Under the pieces are notes generated by a model. The model had not been told where the DNA came from and did no database searches. It saw only the letters and a list, made by a program, of their open reading frames with translations. Positions 1 to 9,876 of a stretch of DNA of 64,000 nt are shown one piece after another (the first letter of the stretch is position 1; the number at the start of each line of letters is the position of its first letter). The position numbers and the translations under genes are program-made. Origin of the DNA: an uncultured Pelagibacteraceae bacterium (GTDB taxonomy: Bacteria > Pseudomonadota > Alphaproteobacteria > Pelagibacterales > Pelagibacteraceae); assembly GCA_902624635.1 (NCBI GenBank), contig CACNYD010000001.1:364766-428765 (forward strand). Reading direction: 5' to 3'.

Positions 1-436
1 AAAAAGAAAAATCGTAAACATTTGGTTGAGGAGAAATCGCGATGAATCTATTTATTTCTGGTCTTCTCATTAATAGTTGCATAGCAATTAAAGAGCCAAA
101 AGAGAATCCCGACACCCAACATTGCGAATTGTCAAAATTTTCTCTTTCTAACCAATCTAGTGCTGCTGCAGCGTCTGCCAGTTCTCCTTGTCCATTGTCA
201 AATTCTCCATCACTTTTACCAACACCTCTAAAGTTTACTCGACAGACAGAAAAATCATTTTCCATAAAAGCATGAAAAGTTTCTACAACAACTTTGTTAT
301 TCATCGTCCCTCCATATTGAGGATGAGGCTGTAATACTAAAGCGATAGGTGAAGTACTCTTTTTACTTTTAAAATATTTTGCTTCTAGTCTTCCAGCAGG
401 ACCAGGAATAAATATTTCTAAAATTTTATTATCCAT
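1..436 (-). CDS. alpha/beta hydrolase (partial, runs off window start)
   Basis: Reverse strand reads MDNKILEIFIPGPAGRLEAKYFKSKKSTSPIALVLQPHPQYGGTMNNKVV...VNFRGVGKSDGEFDNGQGELADAAAALDWLERENFDNSQCWVSGFSFGSLIAMQLL with no stop to base 1; HPHPxxGGxMxN and GxSxG-type motifs. Confidence 0.85.
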   Translation of the reverse strand, partial: MDNKILEIFIPGPAGRLEAKYFKSKKSTSPIALVLQPHPQYGGTMNNKVVVETFHAFMENDFSVCRVNFRGVGKSDGEFDNGQGELADAAAALDWLERENFDNSQCWVSGFSFGSLIAMQLLMRRPEINRFIAISPQPNVYDFSF

Positions 437-440
437 AATT

Positions 441-459
441 GATATTGATAATTATTCTC
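441..459. promoter_or_regulatory. Fur-like box candidate
   Basis: GATATTGATAATTATTCTC matches the classical 19-bp Fur consensus GATAATGATAATCATTATC at 16/19 positions. Confidence 0.45.
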
Positions 460-517
460 AAAAAAAAATTACGTTTAACACATGTACGTGACAAAATGTT
501 AGTGTTTTTTTATGTTA

Positions 518-543
518 GATACTTGACTAATTTAGTCGGGTTT
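518..543. promoter_or_regulatory. IscR/Rrf2-type operator candidate upstream of iscR-suf
   Basis: GATACTTGACTAATTTAGTCGGGTTT resembles the type 1 IscR site (ATAxxyGACTrwwwyAGTCrrsTAT); inverted repeat GACT-N5-AGTC. Confidence 0.65.
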
Positions 544-571
544 ATATATATCCCTGATAATTAAAGGTTTT

Positions 572-997
572 ATGAAACTAACATCTAAAGGCAGATATGC
601 GGTAATGGCTTTAGTTGATCTAGCAAGGTTTGACAGTATAAACCCGGTATCACTAAGAGACATATCGCTAAGACAGGGTATCTCACTTGATTACCTAGAA
701 CAAATTTTTTCTAAACTTAGAAAAAAAGAAATTGTTCAGAGTGTAAGGGGAAATCAGGGAGGGTATGTTTTGAACAAAAAAGCTAAAGAAATTAAACTTA
801 CGAATATTTTTGATGCAGTTGATGAAAAAGTAAAAACTGTTCAGTGTAAAAAAGAGTCTAAAAAAGGTTGTAATGGCAGATCGACAAAATGTTTAACTCA
901 CAATTTATGGGATGAACTTGAAAACCATATCAATGATTTTTTTGAGAAAAAAAGTTTAGAAGATCTTGTTAAAGAAAACACTGAAGGAAGAATTTAG
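572..997 (+). CDS. iscR: Rrf2 family transcriptional regulator, IscR-like
   Basis: [19 protein letters not shown]-terminus; Cys triad (C..KKGC...C) in C-terminal region; first gene of suf operon. Confidence 0.9.
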   Translation: MKLTSKGRYAVMALVDLARFDSINPVSLRDISLRQGISLDYLEQIFSKLRKKEIVQSVRGNQGGYVLNKKAKEIKLTNIFDAVDEKVKTVQCKKESKKGCNGRSTKCLTHNLWDELENHINDFFEKKSLEDLVKENTEGRI

Positions 998-999
998 AA

Positions 1000-2442
1000 A
1001 TGGATACTAGAGAAAAAGATATAGAAAAGTTAAAAGATTATAAGTACGGTTTTACTACTGATATTGAAAATATAAAAGCTCCAAAAGGCTTGAGCGAAGA
1101 TGTGATCAAGTTCATTTCTAACATCAAAAAAGAACCGCAATGGATGTTAGACTTTAGATTAAAAGCTTATGAGCGATTAAAATCTTTAAAAGAACCAAAT
1201 TGGCAAAAGCCAAAGTATCCTAAAATTGATTATCAAGATTTATACTATTATTCAGCACCAAAAAGTATGAAGGATAAGCCAAAAAGTTTAGACGATCTTG
1301 ACCCTAAACTTTTAGAAACATATAAAAAACTTGGAATTCCTTTACAAGAGCAAGCAAGATTAAATGGAATTGCAGTGGATGCTGTATTTGATTCCGTTTC
1401 AGTTGCAACTACTTTTAAAGGTGAATTAACAAAGCATGGAATAATTTTTTGTTCAATGTCAGAGGCAATTCAAAAACATCCTGATCTTGTTAAAAAATAT
1501 TTAGGTACTGTAATACCAGTTACCGACCATTTCTTTGCCACATTAAACTCCGCTGTATTTACAGATGGATCATTTGTTTATATTCCTAAAGGTGTTAAGT
1601 GCCCTATGGAACTATCGACCTATTTCAGAATAAATGCGTCTCAAACAGGACAATTTGAAAGAACATTGATTATTGCTGATGAAGGTAGTTATGTGAGTTA
1701 CCTTGAGGGATGTACTGCTCCAATGAGAGATGAAAATCAATTACATGCCGCGAATGTAGAATTAATTGCTTTAGATGATGCAGAAATAAAATATTCAACT
1801 GTACAAAATTGGTATCCAGGTGATGAAAATGGTAAAGGAGGAATTTATAATTTTGTAACTAAAAGAGGGTTATGTAAGGGAAAAAATTCTAAGATTTCTT
1901 GGACGCAAGTTGAAACAGGTTCAGCTATAACTTGGAAATATCCAAGCTGTATATTAAAAGGTGATAATTCAATTGGAGAATTTTACTCTATAGCAATTAC
2001 AAACAATCATCAAAAAGCAGATACTGGAACTAAGATGATTCATTTAGGAAAAAATACTAAAAGTAAAATTATTTCCAAAGGTATAAGCGCTGGATTTTCT
2101 GATATGACTTACAGAGGTTTAGTAGATATTAATTCAAAAGCTAAAAATTCCAGTAACTATACACAATGTGACTCATTGCTTATGGGAAATAAGTGTGGCG
2201 CACATACAGTGCCGTATATTAAAAATAAGAATTTTGACTCCAATATTGCCCATGAAGCAACGACATCAAAAATAAGTGAGGAACAATTACATTATTGTCA
2301 ACAAAGAGGACTGAATCCTGAGGAAGCTGTAGGATTAATTGTAAATGGTTTTTGTAAGGAAGTATTACAACAATTACCAATGGAGTTTGCAGTCGAAGCT
2401 CAGAAACTTGTAGGTATTAGTTTAGAGGGGAGTGTTGGCTAA
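1000..2442 (+). CDS. sufB: Fe-S cluster assembly protein SufB
   Basis: 480 aa; SufB hallmark segments ([39 protein letters not shown]). Confidence 0.97.
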   Translation: MDTREKDIEKLKDYKYGFTTDIENIKAPKGLSEDVIKFISNIKKEPQWMLDFRLKAYERLKSLKEPNWQKPKYPKIDYQDLYYYSAPKSMKDKPKSLDDLDPKLLETYKKLGIPLQEQARLNGIAVDAVFDSVSVATTFKGELTKHGIIFCSMSEAIQKHPDLVKKYLGTVIPVTDHFFATLNSAVFTDGSFVYIPKGVKCPMELSTYFRINASQTGQFERTLIIADEGSYVSYLEGCTAPMRDENQLHAANVELIALDDAEIKYSTVQNWYPGDENGKGGIYNFVTKRGLCKGKNSKISWTQVETGSAITWKYPSCILKGDNSIGEFYSIAITNNHQKADTGTKMIHLGKNTKSKIISKGISAGFSDMTYRGLVDINSKAKNSSNYTQCDSLLMGNKCGAHTVPYIKNKNFDSNIAHEATTSKISEEQLHYCQQRGLNPEEAVGLIVNGFCKEVLQQLPMEFAVEAQKLVGISLEGSVG

Positions 2443-3176
2443 TGCTTAAAATCAATAATTTAAATGCTAACGTTGAAAATAAGACAATATTAAAGGGTTT
2501 TTCCTTAGACATAAATCCTGGTGAAGTTCATGCAATTATGGGTCCAAACGGGTCGGGAAAAAGCACATTATCAAACATTTTATCAGGTAAAAAAGGGTAC
2601 GAGGTGTCTGGTGAGATCTTATTCGAAAATAAAAATTTATTTGAACTTGAGACAGAAGAAAGAGCACATAAAGGGATATTTTTAGCTTTTCAATATCCAT
2701 TAGAAATTCCAGGAGTAAATACAAATATATTTTTAAAAACATCATTAAACGCAATTAGAAAAGCACGTGGGGAAAAAGAATTAGATGCAATTGAATTTTT
2801 AAAGCTTGTTAAACAAAAAGCTAAAGAATTAAAATTTGATGAAGAAAAACTAAATAGACAATTAAATGTTGGTTTTTCTGGAGGGGAAAAAAAGAAAAAC
2901 GAAATTCTACAAATGTCCATGTTAGCCCCGAAATTATCTATTTTAGATGAAACTGACTCTGGTTTAGATATTGATGCTTTGAAAATAGTAGCCGATGGAG
3001 TTAATACTTTAAGAAATAAAAATAATTCATTTTTAATAATAACTCACTATCAAAGATTATTAGATTATATAAAACCTGACTTTGTTCATGTTTTAATGAA
3101 TGGAAAAATAATAAGATCTGGTGGACCAGAATTAGCAATAGAGTTAGAAAAAAAAGGTTATGAAAGTTTTAATTAA
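2442..3176 (+). CDS. sufC: Fe-S assembly ATPase SufC
   Basis: Walker A GPNGSGKS, signature FSGGEKKKNEILQM. Confidence 0.97.
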   Translation: MLKINNLNANVENKTILKGFSLDINPGEVHAIMGPNGSGKSTLSNILSGKKGYEVSGEILFENKNLFELETEERAHKGIFLAFQYPLEIPGVNTNIFLKTSLNAIRKARGEKELDAIEFLKLVKQKAKELKFDEEKLNRQLNVGFSGGEKKKNEILQMSMLAPKLSILDETDSGLDIDALKIVADGVNTLRNKNNSFLIITHYQRLLDYIKPDFVHVLMNGKIIRSGGPELAIELEKKGYESFN

Positions 3177-4424
3177 ATGAATGAACAATTACAATTAGAT
3201 TTTGATAAAATAATAAAGACTTTAAAAATTTCGGAAAAGGAAATCCAATTAAAAAAAAGTTTTTTAAAGAAATTTATTGAAAACGGCTTTCCAAATAGAA
3301 AACAAGAAGATTGGAAATTTTTAGATATTAGTCAAATTATTAAAAAAAATATTGGTGAATTGACCTTCTTTAACGATTACTCATTACCAAATAAAATTGA
3401 TCCATCTATTTTTGTTAATGGTTTAGAGCACAATAAAATTATTTTTATTAATGGTAGAATTGAAAAAATTGATTTTAATTATGAAGATCAAAGTCAAATT
3501 GAAATAAACGATGAAATTGGAAAAAATATTAAATTTAATTATGAAAATTCTTTAATTGATTTAAATAATGCTTTCACTAATAAAGTTTATAAAATTTTAA
3601 TTAAAAAGAATTATTCTTTAAAGAAACCCTTAATAATCTATCATTCAACAAATAATAAGATTAAGTCAAAAAATGTAAATTTAAGTTTAAATTTTGAATT
3701 AGAGGAAAATAGTTGCTTAAGACTTATTGACTATTTTAGTGACAATACAGACAAAAATTTTGTAAATATTTTGTATAATTTTAATTTAAAAAAATACTCA
3801 ATTCTTAAAAATTATAAACTTGATAAGTTTAGAAATAACAATTTAAAGTACTCATTTAATAATATTGAGCAAGACGATAATAGTATTTCAGAAACATTTA
3901 TATTGTCTGCTGGTTCAGACTATTTTAAAAATGAAGTTAATTGCAATTTAAATGGTGAGTATTCATCTGCTTTTATTAATGGGGTTTTTTCATTAAAAGA
4001 AAATCAACAGCATGAAATTAGATCTACAATAAATCATTTGGTTGAGAACACCAAAAGTTATCAACTTATTAAAAGCGTACTTGGAAAAAATTCAAAATCT
4101 GCGTATCAAGGAAGAATTTTTGTAGACTCTAAAGCTCAAAAAACAGATGGTTATCAGTTAAGTAAAGCAATATTATTAGATGAAACCTCTGAGTTTAATG
4201 CAAAGCCAGAATTAGAAATTTATGCTGATGATGTAAAATGCTCCCACGGATCAGCGTCAGGAAGTTTAAATGAAAACTCAATCTTTTATTTAATGTCTCG
4301 AGGTTTAAACTATCAACAATCTAAAGAACTTTTAATAAATGGATTTTTACTCGATGTTGTTGAAAAAATAACAGATTCAGAAATTAGAAATTTAGTTAAA
4401 AATATTATTGGATTAAAAGAATGA
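3177..4424 (+). CDS. sufD: Fe-S assembly protein SufD
   Basis: C-terminal SufB/D domain (FNAKPELEIYADDVKCSHGSASG); operon position. Confidence 0.95.
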   Translation: MNEQLQLDFDKIIKTLKISEKEIQLKKSFLKKFIENGFPNRKQEDWKFLDISQIIKKNIGELTFFNDYSLPNKIDPSIFVNGLEHNKIIFINGRIEKIDFNYEDQSQIEINDEIGKNIKFNYENSLIDLNNAFTNKVYKILIKKNYSLKKPLIIYHSTNNKIKSKNVNLSLNFELEENSCLRLIDYFSDNTDKNFVNILYNFNLKKYSILKNYKLDKFRNNNLKYSFNNIEQDDNSISETFILSAGSDYFKNEVNCNLNGEYSSAFINGVFSLKENQQHEIRSTINHLVENTKSYQLIKSVLGKNSKSAYQGRIFVDSKAQKTDGYQLSKAILLDETSEFNAKPELEIYADDVKCSHGSASGSLNENSIFYLMSRGLNYQQSKELLINGFLLDVVEKITDSEIRNLVKNIIGLKE

Positions 4425-5641
4425 ATATAAATAACATTAAAAAAGAATTTCCAATTTTTGATGAAAAAATCCAAAATAATGATTTGGTTTATTTGGATAG
4501 TGCTAATTCATCTCAAAAACCCAAGGTAGTTCTAGATAGAATTAATGATTTTTACTCTAAACAATTTTCAAATGTAGGTAGAAGTATTCATTATTTGGCA
4601 GTTGCAGCCACTAATTTGTATGAAAATACAAGGACTTCAGTTCAAAAGTACATAAATGCCAAAGATAAAAATGAAATTGTATTTACCAAAGGTGCTACAG
4701 AGGCTCTTAATTTAGTTGCAAATACTCTTGGCCAGGCAATTTTAGAGCCAAATGATGAAATTTTAATTACAGAATTAGAGCATCATTCAAATTATGTTCC
4801 ATGGCATTTTTTAAGAAAATCTAAAAATATTAAAATAAAGTTTGCAGAAGTAAATGAAGATGGAGACATACCGATTGAAAATATTGAGAAAGAAATTACA
4901 GATAAAACAAAAGTAATAGCTATAACTCATTTATCAAATGTTACTGGTGCAGTTTTACCAATTAAAGAGATAACTCAATTAGCTCATTCAAAGGGTATTG
5001 TTGTAGTAGTAGATGGATGTCAAGGAGGACCACATCTAAAATTAGATATGCAAGACTTGGATTGTGATTTTTATGCAATTTCATGTCATAAAATGTACGG
5101 GCCAACTGGACTTGGAGTTTTGTATGGAAAAAAGAAATGGTTAGAGCAGCTTCCGCCATATCAAGGGGGCGGGGGAATGATAAATGAAGTAAAGAAAGAT
5201 AGAATTTCTTATGGCGAACTTCCAAATAAGTATGAGGCCGGAACAATGGCCACGGCACAAGTAATTGCATTTGATCAATCAATAAAATTTTTAGAAAGTA
5301 TTGGAATTGAAAATATAGTTAAGCATGAAAAAGAACTTATAGAATATGGTCAAGAAATTTTAAAAAAGAATAATTCTGTGAAACTAATTGGAAACCCGAA
5401 AGAAAGAGGAGGAGTATTATCTTTTACTGTTGAAGGAGTTCATCCACATGATATTGCAACTATTTTAGATGAAACTGGAGTTGCTATAAGAGCTGGGCAT
5501 CATTGTTGTCAAATACTTCATGACAAGCTAGGAATACCTGCAAGTGCGAGGGCATCTTTAGGTGTTTATAATACTAAAGATGATCTAGATAAATTAAATG
5601 ATGGAATAAATAATTGTAAAAAAATTTTTGATTTAAAATGA
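4421..5641 (+). CDS. sufS: cysteine desulfurase SufS
   Basis: PLP-lysine segment ISCHKMYGPTGLGVLYG, C-terminal RAGHHCCQ. Confidence 0.96.
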   Translation: MNINNIKKEFPIFDEKIQNNDLVYLDSANSSQKPKVVLDRINDFYSKQFSNVGRSIHYLAVAATNLYENTRTSVQKYINAKDKNEIVFTKGATEALNLVANTLGQAILEPNDEILITELEHHSNYVPWHFLRKSKNIKIKFAEVNEDGDIPIENIEKEITDKTKVIAITHLSNVTGAVLPIKEITQLAHSKGIVVVVDGCQGGPHLKLDMQDLDCDFYAISCHKMYGPTGLGVLYGKKKWLEQLPPYQGGGGMINEVKKDRISYGELPNKYEAGTMATAQVIAFDQSIKFLESIGIENIVKHEKELIEYGQEILKKNNSVKLIGNPKERGGVLSFTVEGVHPHDIATILDETGVAIRAGHHCCQILHDKLGIPASARASLGVYNTKDDLDKLNDGINNCKKIFDLK

Positions 5642-6102
5642 ACTTAAAAGAATTATATCAAGAAATAATCTTAGAGCATGGAAAGAATCCAAGAAATTTG
5701 GGAAAAACAGAAAATTTTAATAAGGATGCTAAAGGAAACAATCCATTATGTGGGGATAATGTACATGTGTATTTAAAATTAAACGATCAGAGAAAAGTAG
5801 AAGATATTTCTTTTGAAGGAAGTGGATGTGCGATATCAATGGCATCAGCTTCAATCATGACTGATTTGATAAAAGGAAAGAGTGACAATGAAGCAAAAGA
5901 AATAATCGAGGATTTTTTAGGAATGATAAAAGAAAATCCTAAACTTAAGAATAATATTTTAAAAGAAGATGACAAAACAAAATTAATGTGTCTGTCTGGA
6001 GTTAAACAGTATCCAATGAGAGTTAAATGTGCTACTTTATCTTGGCACACTTTAGTATCTGCGATGGAAAATGATGGAAAAGAAATAACTACTGAAAATT
6101 AA
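5638..6102 (+). CDS. sufU: SufU/IscU-like Fe-S scaffold/sulfur-transfer protein
   Basis: NPLCGDNV..., GxGCAISMASASIMTD, RVKCATLSW motifs. Confidence 0.9.
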   Translation: MNLKELYQEIILEHGKNPRNLGKTENFNKDAKGNNPLCGDNVHVYLKLNDQRKVEDISFEGSGCAISMASASIMTDLIKGKSDNEAKEIIEDFLGMIKENPKLKNNILKEDDKTKLMCLSGVKQYPMRVKCATLSWHTLVSAMENDGKEITTEN

Positions 6103-6104
6103 AC

Positions 6105-6401
6105 ATGGATATAAAAGATAAAATAATTGATGAAATTAGAAAAATCTATGACCCTGAGATCCCAGTTAATATTTATGAACTTGGTTTGATTTACAATATT
6201 GAAGTTACTGGTAAAAAAGCTAAAATTAAAATGACATTAACTACACCGAATTGTCCAGTTGCAGAAAGTTTACCTAAAGAGGTAAAAGAAAGCGCGATGC
6301 AAGTTGAGGAAATTGATGAGGTTGATCTTGAATTAGTTTGGGATCCTCCCTGGAATAAAGATATGATGTCCGATGCTGCAAAATTAGAGTTAAATTTATA
6401 A
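6105..6401 (+). CDS. sufT: SUF system protein of MIP18/DUF59 family (SufT-like)
   Basis: DPEIPVNIYELGLIYNI, TTPNCPVAESLP, VWDPPW. Confidence 0.85.
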   Translation: MDIKDKIIDEIRKIYDPEIPVNIYELGLIYNIEVTGKKAKIKMTLTTPNCPVAESLPKEVKESAMQVEEIDEVDLELVWDPPWNKDMMSDAAKLELNL

Positions 6402-6733
6402 TGAATCCTATAATAAAATTAAGTGACAATGCAGCTTCAAGAATAAAAGAAATAATGTCTAACGCTGAGACAAAAGCAATTGGTGTTAGAGTTTCAGTTA
6501 AATCTGGAGGTTGTGCAGGAATGTCATATGTTATGGAATATTCTAAAGAAGTTAACCCTAACGATGAGGTAATTGAGGATAAGGGTGTAAAAGTTTATAT
6601 TGATTCTGCAGCCGTTATGTATCTTTTAGGTACAGAAATGGATTACAAAAAAGAGGATTTTTCCTCATCTTTTGTCTTTAATAATCCTAATGAAACTGAG
6701 CGTTGTGGCTGTGGAGAGTCATTTAAAGTATAG
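6401..6733 (+). CDS. A-type Fe-S carrier (IscA/SufA family)
   Basis: VKSGGCAGMSY ... ERCGCGESF A-type carrier cysteines. Confidence 0.93.
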   Translation: MNPIIKLSDNAASRIKEIMSNAETKAIGVRVSVKSGGCAGMSYVMEYSKEVNPNDEVIEDKGVKVYIDSAAVMYLLGTEMDYKKEDFSSSFVFNNPNETERCGCGESFKV

Positions 6734-6790
6734 TCCTATTTTGGACATATCAGGGTTGCATCAAACGCATAGATAAGATAATATCTATTC

Positions 6791-6961
6791 ATGAACATTT
6801 TTGAATTTAGAAATTTGCTCAAGAGTGAAGATAAAAAGGAGAAAAGAAAAAGTTTTCTAAGATCTCTAATTAAATCTGTTGATACTGGAGCAAACGGAAC
6901 ACAAGATTACATTGTTAAAAAAGGTTCTGGCAAAAATAAAATTGCCACTACTAGACAATAA
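6791..6961 (+). CDS. small basic protein of unknown function (56 aa)
   Basis: ATG..TAA ORF MNIFEFRNLLKSEDKKEKRKSFLRSLIKSVDTGANGTQDYIVKKGSGKNKIATTRQ; fills the sufA-glnA gap; below the ORF track length cutoff. Confidence 0.5.
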   Translation: MNIFEFRNLLKSEDKKEKRKSFLRSLIKSVDTGANGTQDYIVKKGSGKNKIATTRQ

Positions 6962-6964
6962 AAT

Positions 6965-8371
6965 TTAACAACTGTAATACATCTCAAACTCTATCGGATG
7001 AGGTGTGTGTTCAAAGTTATGAATTTCTTCAAATTTTAATGCTATGTAAGCATCTATTTGATCATCAGTAAAAACATTGCCTTGTTTCAAGAAATCTCTA
7101 TCTTTATCAAGACTTTCCATTGCTTCTCTTAATGAACCACAAACAGTAGGAATTTTTTTAACTTCCTCTTCAGATAAAGCGTAAAGATCTTTATCAAATG
7201 ATTTACCTGGATCTATTTTATTTTTTATTCCATCTAAACCAGCCATTAACATCGAAGCAAAAGTTAAATATGGATTACCTGCAGCATCACCAAATCTAAT
7301 TTCACATCTAGCAGCTTTTTTACTTAATGTAATTGGAATTCTGCATGATGCTGATCTATTTCTAGCTGAGTAAGCTAATAAAACTGGAGCTTCAAATCCA
7401 GGAATTAGCCTTTTATAACTGTTCGTTGTAGCATTTGAAAAAGCGTTTATCGCTTTAGCATGTTTTAAAATTCCACCTATGTAATATAAAGCTGTATCGG
7501 ATAAACCTGCATACTTATCACCAGAGAATAATGCAGTATCACCTTTCCAAATTGATTGGTGGACGTGCATCCCCGAACCATTGTCACCTTTAACAGGCTT
7601 AGGCATAAAAGTTGCTGTTTTACCAAATGAGTGAGAAACCATATGAACTGCGTATTTATAAAGTTGTAAATTATCTGCTTGATCTACAAGAGTACCAAAA
7701 TACATTCCAAGTTCATGTTGACTTGGAGCAACTTCATGGTGATGCTTTTCAACTTTTATCCCCATCTCTTTCATTGCTTTCAAATACTCACTTCTCATAT
7801 CTTGCTCACTATCAACTGGGGGAACAGGGAAATAACCACCTTTAACTCCAGGTCTGTGACCCATGTTACCATTTTCATATTCTCTTCCAGAATTATAAGG
7901 ACCTTCTTTGCTATCTATTTTAAATCCAGTCTCATTCATATCATTTTTAAATCTCACATCATCAAATACGAAAAACTCTGCCTCTGGTCCAAAATATGCT
8001 TTATCACCAATACCTGAACTTTGTAAGTATGCCTCAGCTTTTTTTGCTGTGCTTCTAGGATCTCTTTCATAAGGATCTTTTTTTATTGCATCTAGAACAT
8101 CACAAAAAAGATTTAAAGTATTATGAGATGTAAATGGATCTACAATTGCTCTTGATGTATCTGGTTTAAGTATCATATCAGACTCGTTAATAGCCTTCCA
8201 ACCAGCAATTGAAGAACCATCAAAAAATATTCCTTCATTCAACATTTCATCATCAACCATTTTTGCATCCATGGTTACATGCTGAAGTTTTCCCCTTGGA
8301 TCGGTAAATCTTAAATCTACGTATTCAATATCCTTGTCTTTTAAAGTTTTTAATACATCACTAGAACTCAT
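6965..8371 (-). CDS. glnA: glutamine synthetase type I
   Basis: 468 aa; [29 protein letters not shown], adenylylation-loop region NLYAL-like ([10 protein letters not shown]). Confidence 0.96.
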   Translation of the reverse strand: MSSSDVLKTLKDKDIEYVDLRFTDPRGKLQHVTMDAKMVDDEMLNEGIFFDGSSIAGWKAINESDMILKPDTSRAIVDPFTSHNTLNLFCDVLDAIKKDPYERDPRSTAKKAEAYLQSSGIGDKAYFGPEAEFFVFDDVRFKNDMNETGFKIDSKEGPYNSGREYENGNMGHRPGVKGGYFPVPPVDSEQDMRSEYLKAMKEMGIKVEKHHHEVAPSQHELGMYFGTLVDQADNLQLYKYAVHMVSHSFGKTATFMPKPVKGDNGSGMHVHQSIWKGDTALFSGDKYAGLSDTALYYIGGILKHAKAINAFSNATTNSYKRLIPGFEAPVLLAYSARNRSASCRIPITLSKKAARCEIRFGDAAGNPYLTFASMLMAGLDGIKNKIDPGKSFDKDLYALSEEEVKKIPTVCGSLREAMESLDKDRDFLKQGNVFTDDQIDAYIALKFEEIHNFEHTPHPIEFEMYYSC

Positions 8372-8512
8372 AAACTCTCCTTTATAATACTGGGCGTTGT
8401 AATATCAAAAAAAGACTGATAAATAATGCTCTTTAAATTAATATCACCTATGCATTTTTTACATAAGTCTAGTATGTAATGCCTAAATTAACTAACAATT
8501 AAAAGTTGAATA

Positions 8513-8992
8513 ATGACTTTATTAGAGAAAGAGCCTGTTAAAAGAGTTGAAAAAATTCTTCGAGAATTCGATGGTGCTCAAAAAATTATTGTTTTAGATA
8601 CTTCTGCAAGAACTGCTCTTGAGGCAGCCTCATCTTTAGGTTGTGAGGTAGGGGCAATTATTAAAAGTTTACTTTTTAAAACTGGTAGTAATTTCACTTT
8701 ATGCCTAGTTGCGGGCGATAAAAGGGCATCATTAAATAAAATAAAAAAAACACTTAAAATAAAAGATGTATCTATGGCATCCGCTGAGGATGTGAAAAAT
8801 ATTACAGGTTATACTATCGGAGGAGTTTCACCTATTGGTCATTTAAAAAAGATCAATATTCTTATAGACAAGTCATTAAACAGATTTAATGCACTATTTG
8901 CTGCAGCAGGTCACCCAAATTGTGTATTTGAGATTGATTTCAACAATTTACAAAAAATTACAAAAGGATATACCGAGGAAATTACTGAATGA
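8513..8992 (+). CDS. YbaK/EbsC family aminoacyl-tRNA editing protein
   Basis: GCEVGAIIKSLLFKTG, AGDKRASLNKI, GYTIGGVSPIGH. Confidence 0.88.
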   Translation: MTLLEKEPVKRVEKILREFDGAQKIIVLDTSARTALEAASSLGCEVGAIIKSLLFKTGSNFTLCLVAGDKRASLNKIKKTLKIKDVSMASAEDVKNITGYTIGGVSPIGHLKKINILIDKSLNRFNALFAAAGHPNCVFEIDFNNLQKITKGYTEEITE

Positions 8993-9876
8993 GACAGCCT
9001 AAAATTATAGATTATCTTTTATTAGTTTTGCTTGCATTAATTTGGGCTTCTGCATTTTTTAATATCAAGATCGCAACATATTCATTTGGACCAGTTACGA
9101 TTGCATTTTTAAGAGTTTTTTTTGGCGCAATACCAGTTTTATTACTTTGTTATTACAAAGATATAAAAATTGAAGCGTTTTCAAAGGATTGGCATTGGTT
9201 TGCTTTAATAGGGTTCATAAACTTAGTTGCACCCTTTTTTTTAATAGCTTATGGAGTTAAATCAGTCCAAAGTAATTTAGCTGCAATTTTAATGTCCACT
9301 ACACCGTTAAGTTCAACTGTGCTTGGACATTTTTATACAACAAATGAAAAATTTAATTTTATAAAAACATTTGGAATTTTGATAGGATTTTCAGGAATAC
9401 TTTATTTATTTTCTGATAATTTATTAATTGATGAAAATAATTTTTTATCTGCTTTATTAATACTTTTAGGTTCAACTTGTTACGTAGTTGGTGGTGTACT
9501 TACTTTAAAGATTAGTAAGAAAAAAAATGAAAATGTAACTGGTTCAATATTGATATGGGCTGTGATTATTTTAATACCTTTTGTTGGTTTTATAGAACAA
9601 CCCTGGAATTTAACACCTAGACTAGATTCTACTATTTCTGTAATTTATCTAGGCCTTGTTTCTACAGGCTTAGCCTGGTTATTGAGATTTCGTATATTAG
9701 TAAATAATGGTTTGATTTTCCAATCTCAAGTATCATATTTAATTCCAATTTTTGGAACAATTTTAAGTTATATTTTTTTAAAAGAATTAATTACTACTAA
9801 AGTATTAATTTCTTTAATAGCTGTTAGCGTTGGAATTTACTTTGTTAGAAAAGCTGATAATAAAAAAATTACTTAA
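8989..9876 (+). CDS. DMT/EamA family transporter
   Basis: 10-TM EamA-like hydrophobic protein (LALIWASAFFNIKIA). Confidence 0.85.
   Translation: MRQPKIIDYLLLVLLALIWASAFFNIKIATYSFGPVTIAFLRVFFGAIPVLLLCYYKDIKIEAFSKDWHWFALIGFINLVAPFFLIAYGVKSVQSNLAAILMSTTPLSSTVLGHFYTTNEKFNFIKTFGILIGFSGILYLFSDNLLIDENNFLSALLILLGSTCYVVGGVLTLKISKKKNENVTGSILIWAVIILIPFVGFIEQPWNLTPRLDSTISVIYLGLVSTGLAWLLRFRILVNNGLIFQSQVSYLIPIFGTILSYIFLKELITTKVLISLIAVSVGIYFVRKADNKKIT

Noticed and set aside
42-275. Plus-strand ORF of 77 aa at window start
   Set aside because: Antisense to a clear alpha/beta hydrolase frame that is open through the same bases on the minus strand.
2536-2920. Antisense ORFs within sufC (and similar antisense ORFs at 4962-5282, 7612-8017, 15708-15974, 35230-35475, 37583-38045, 52849-53106, 62893-63615)
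   Set aside because: All lie opposite confidently identified genes and have low-complexity compositions typical of antisense AT-rich coding DNA.
6734-6790. Possible terminator after the suf operon (AGTCC-TATTTT-GGACA)
   Set aside because: Stem too short and no U tract; not distinguishable from chance.
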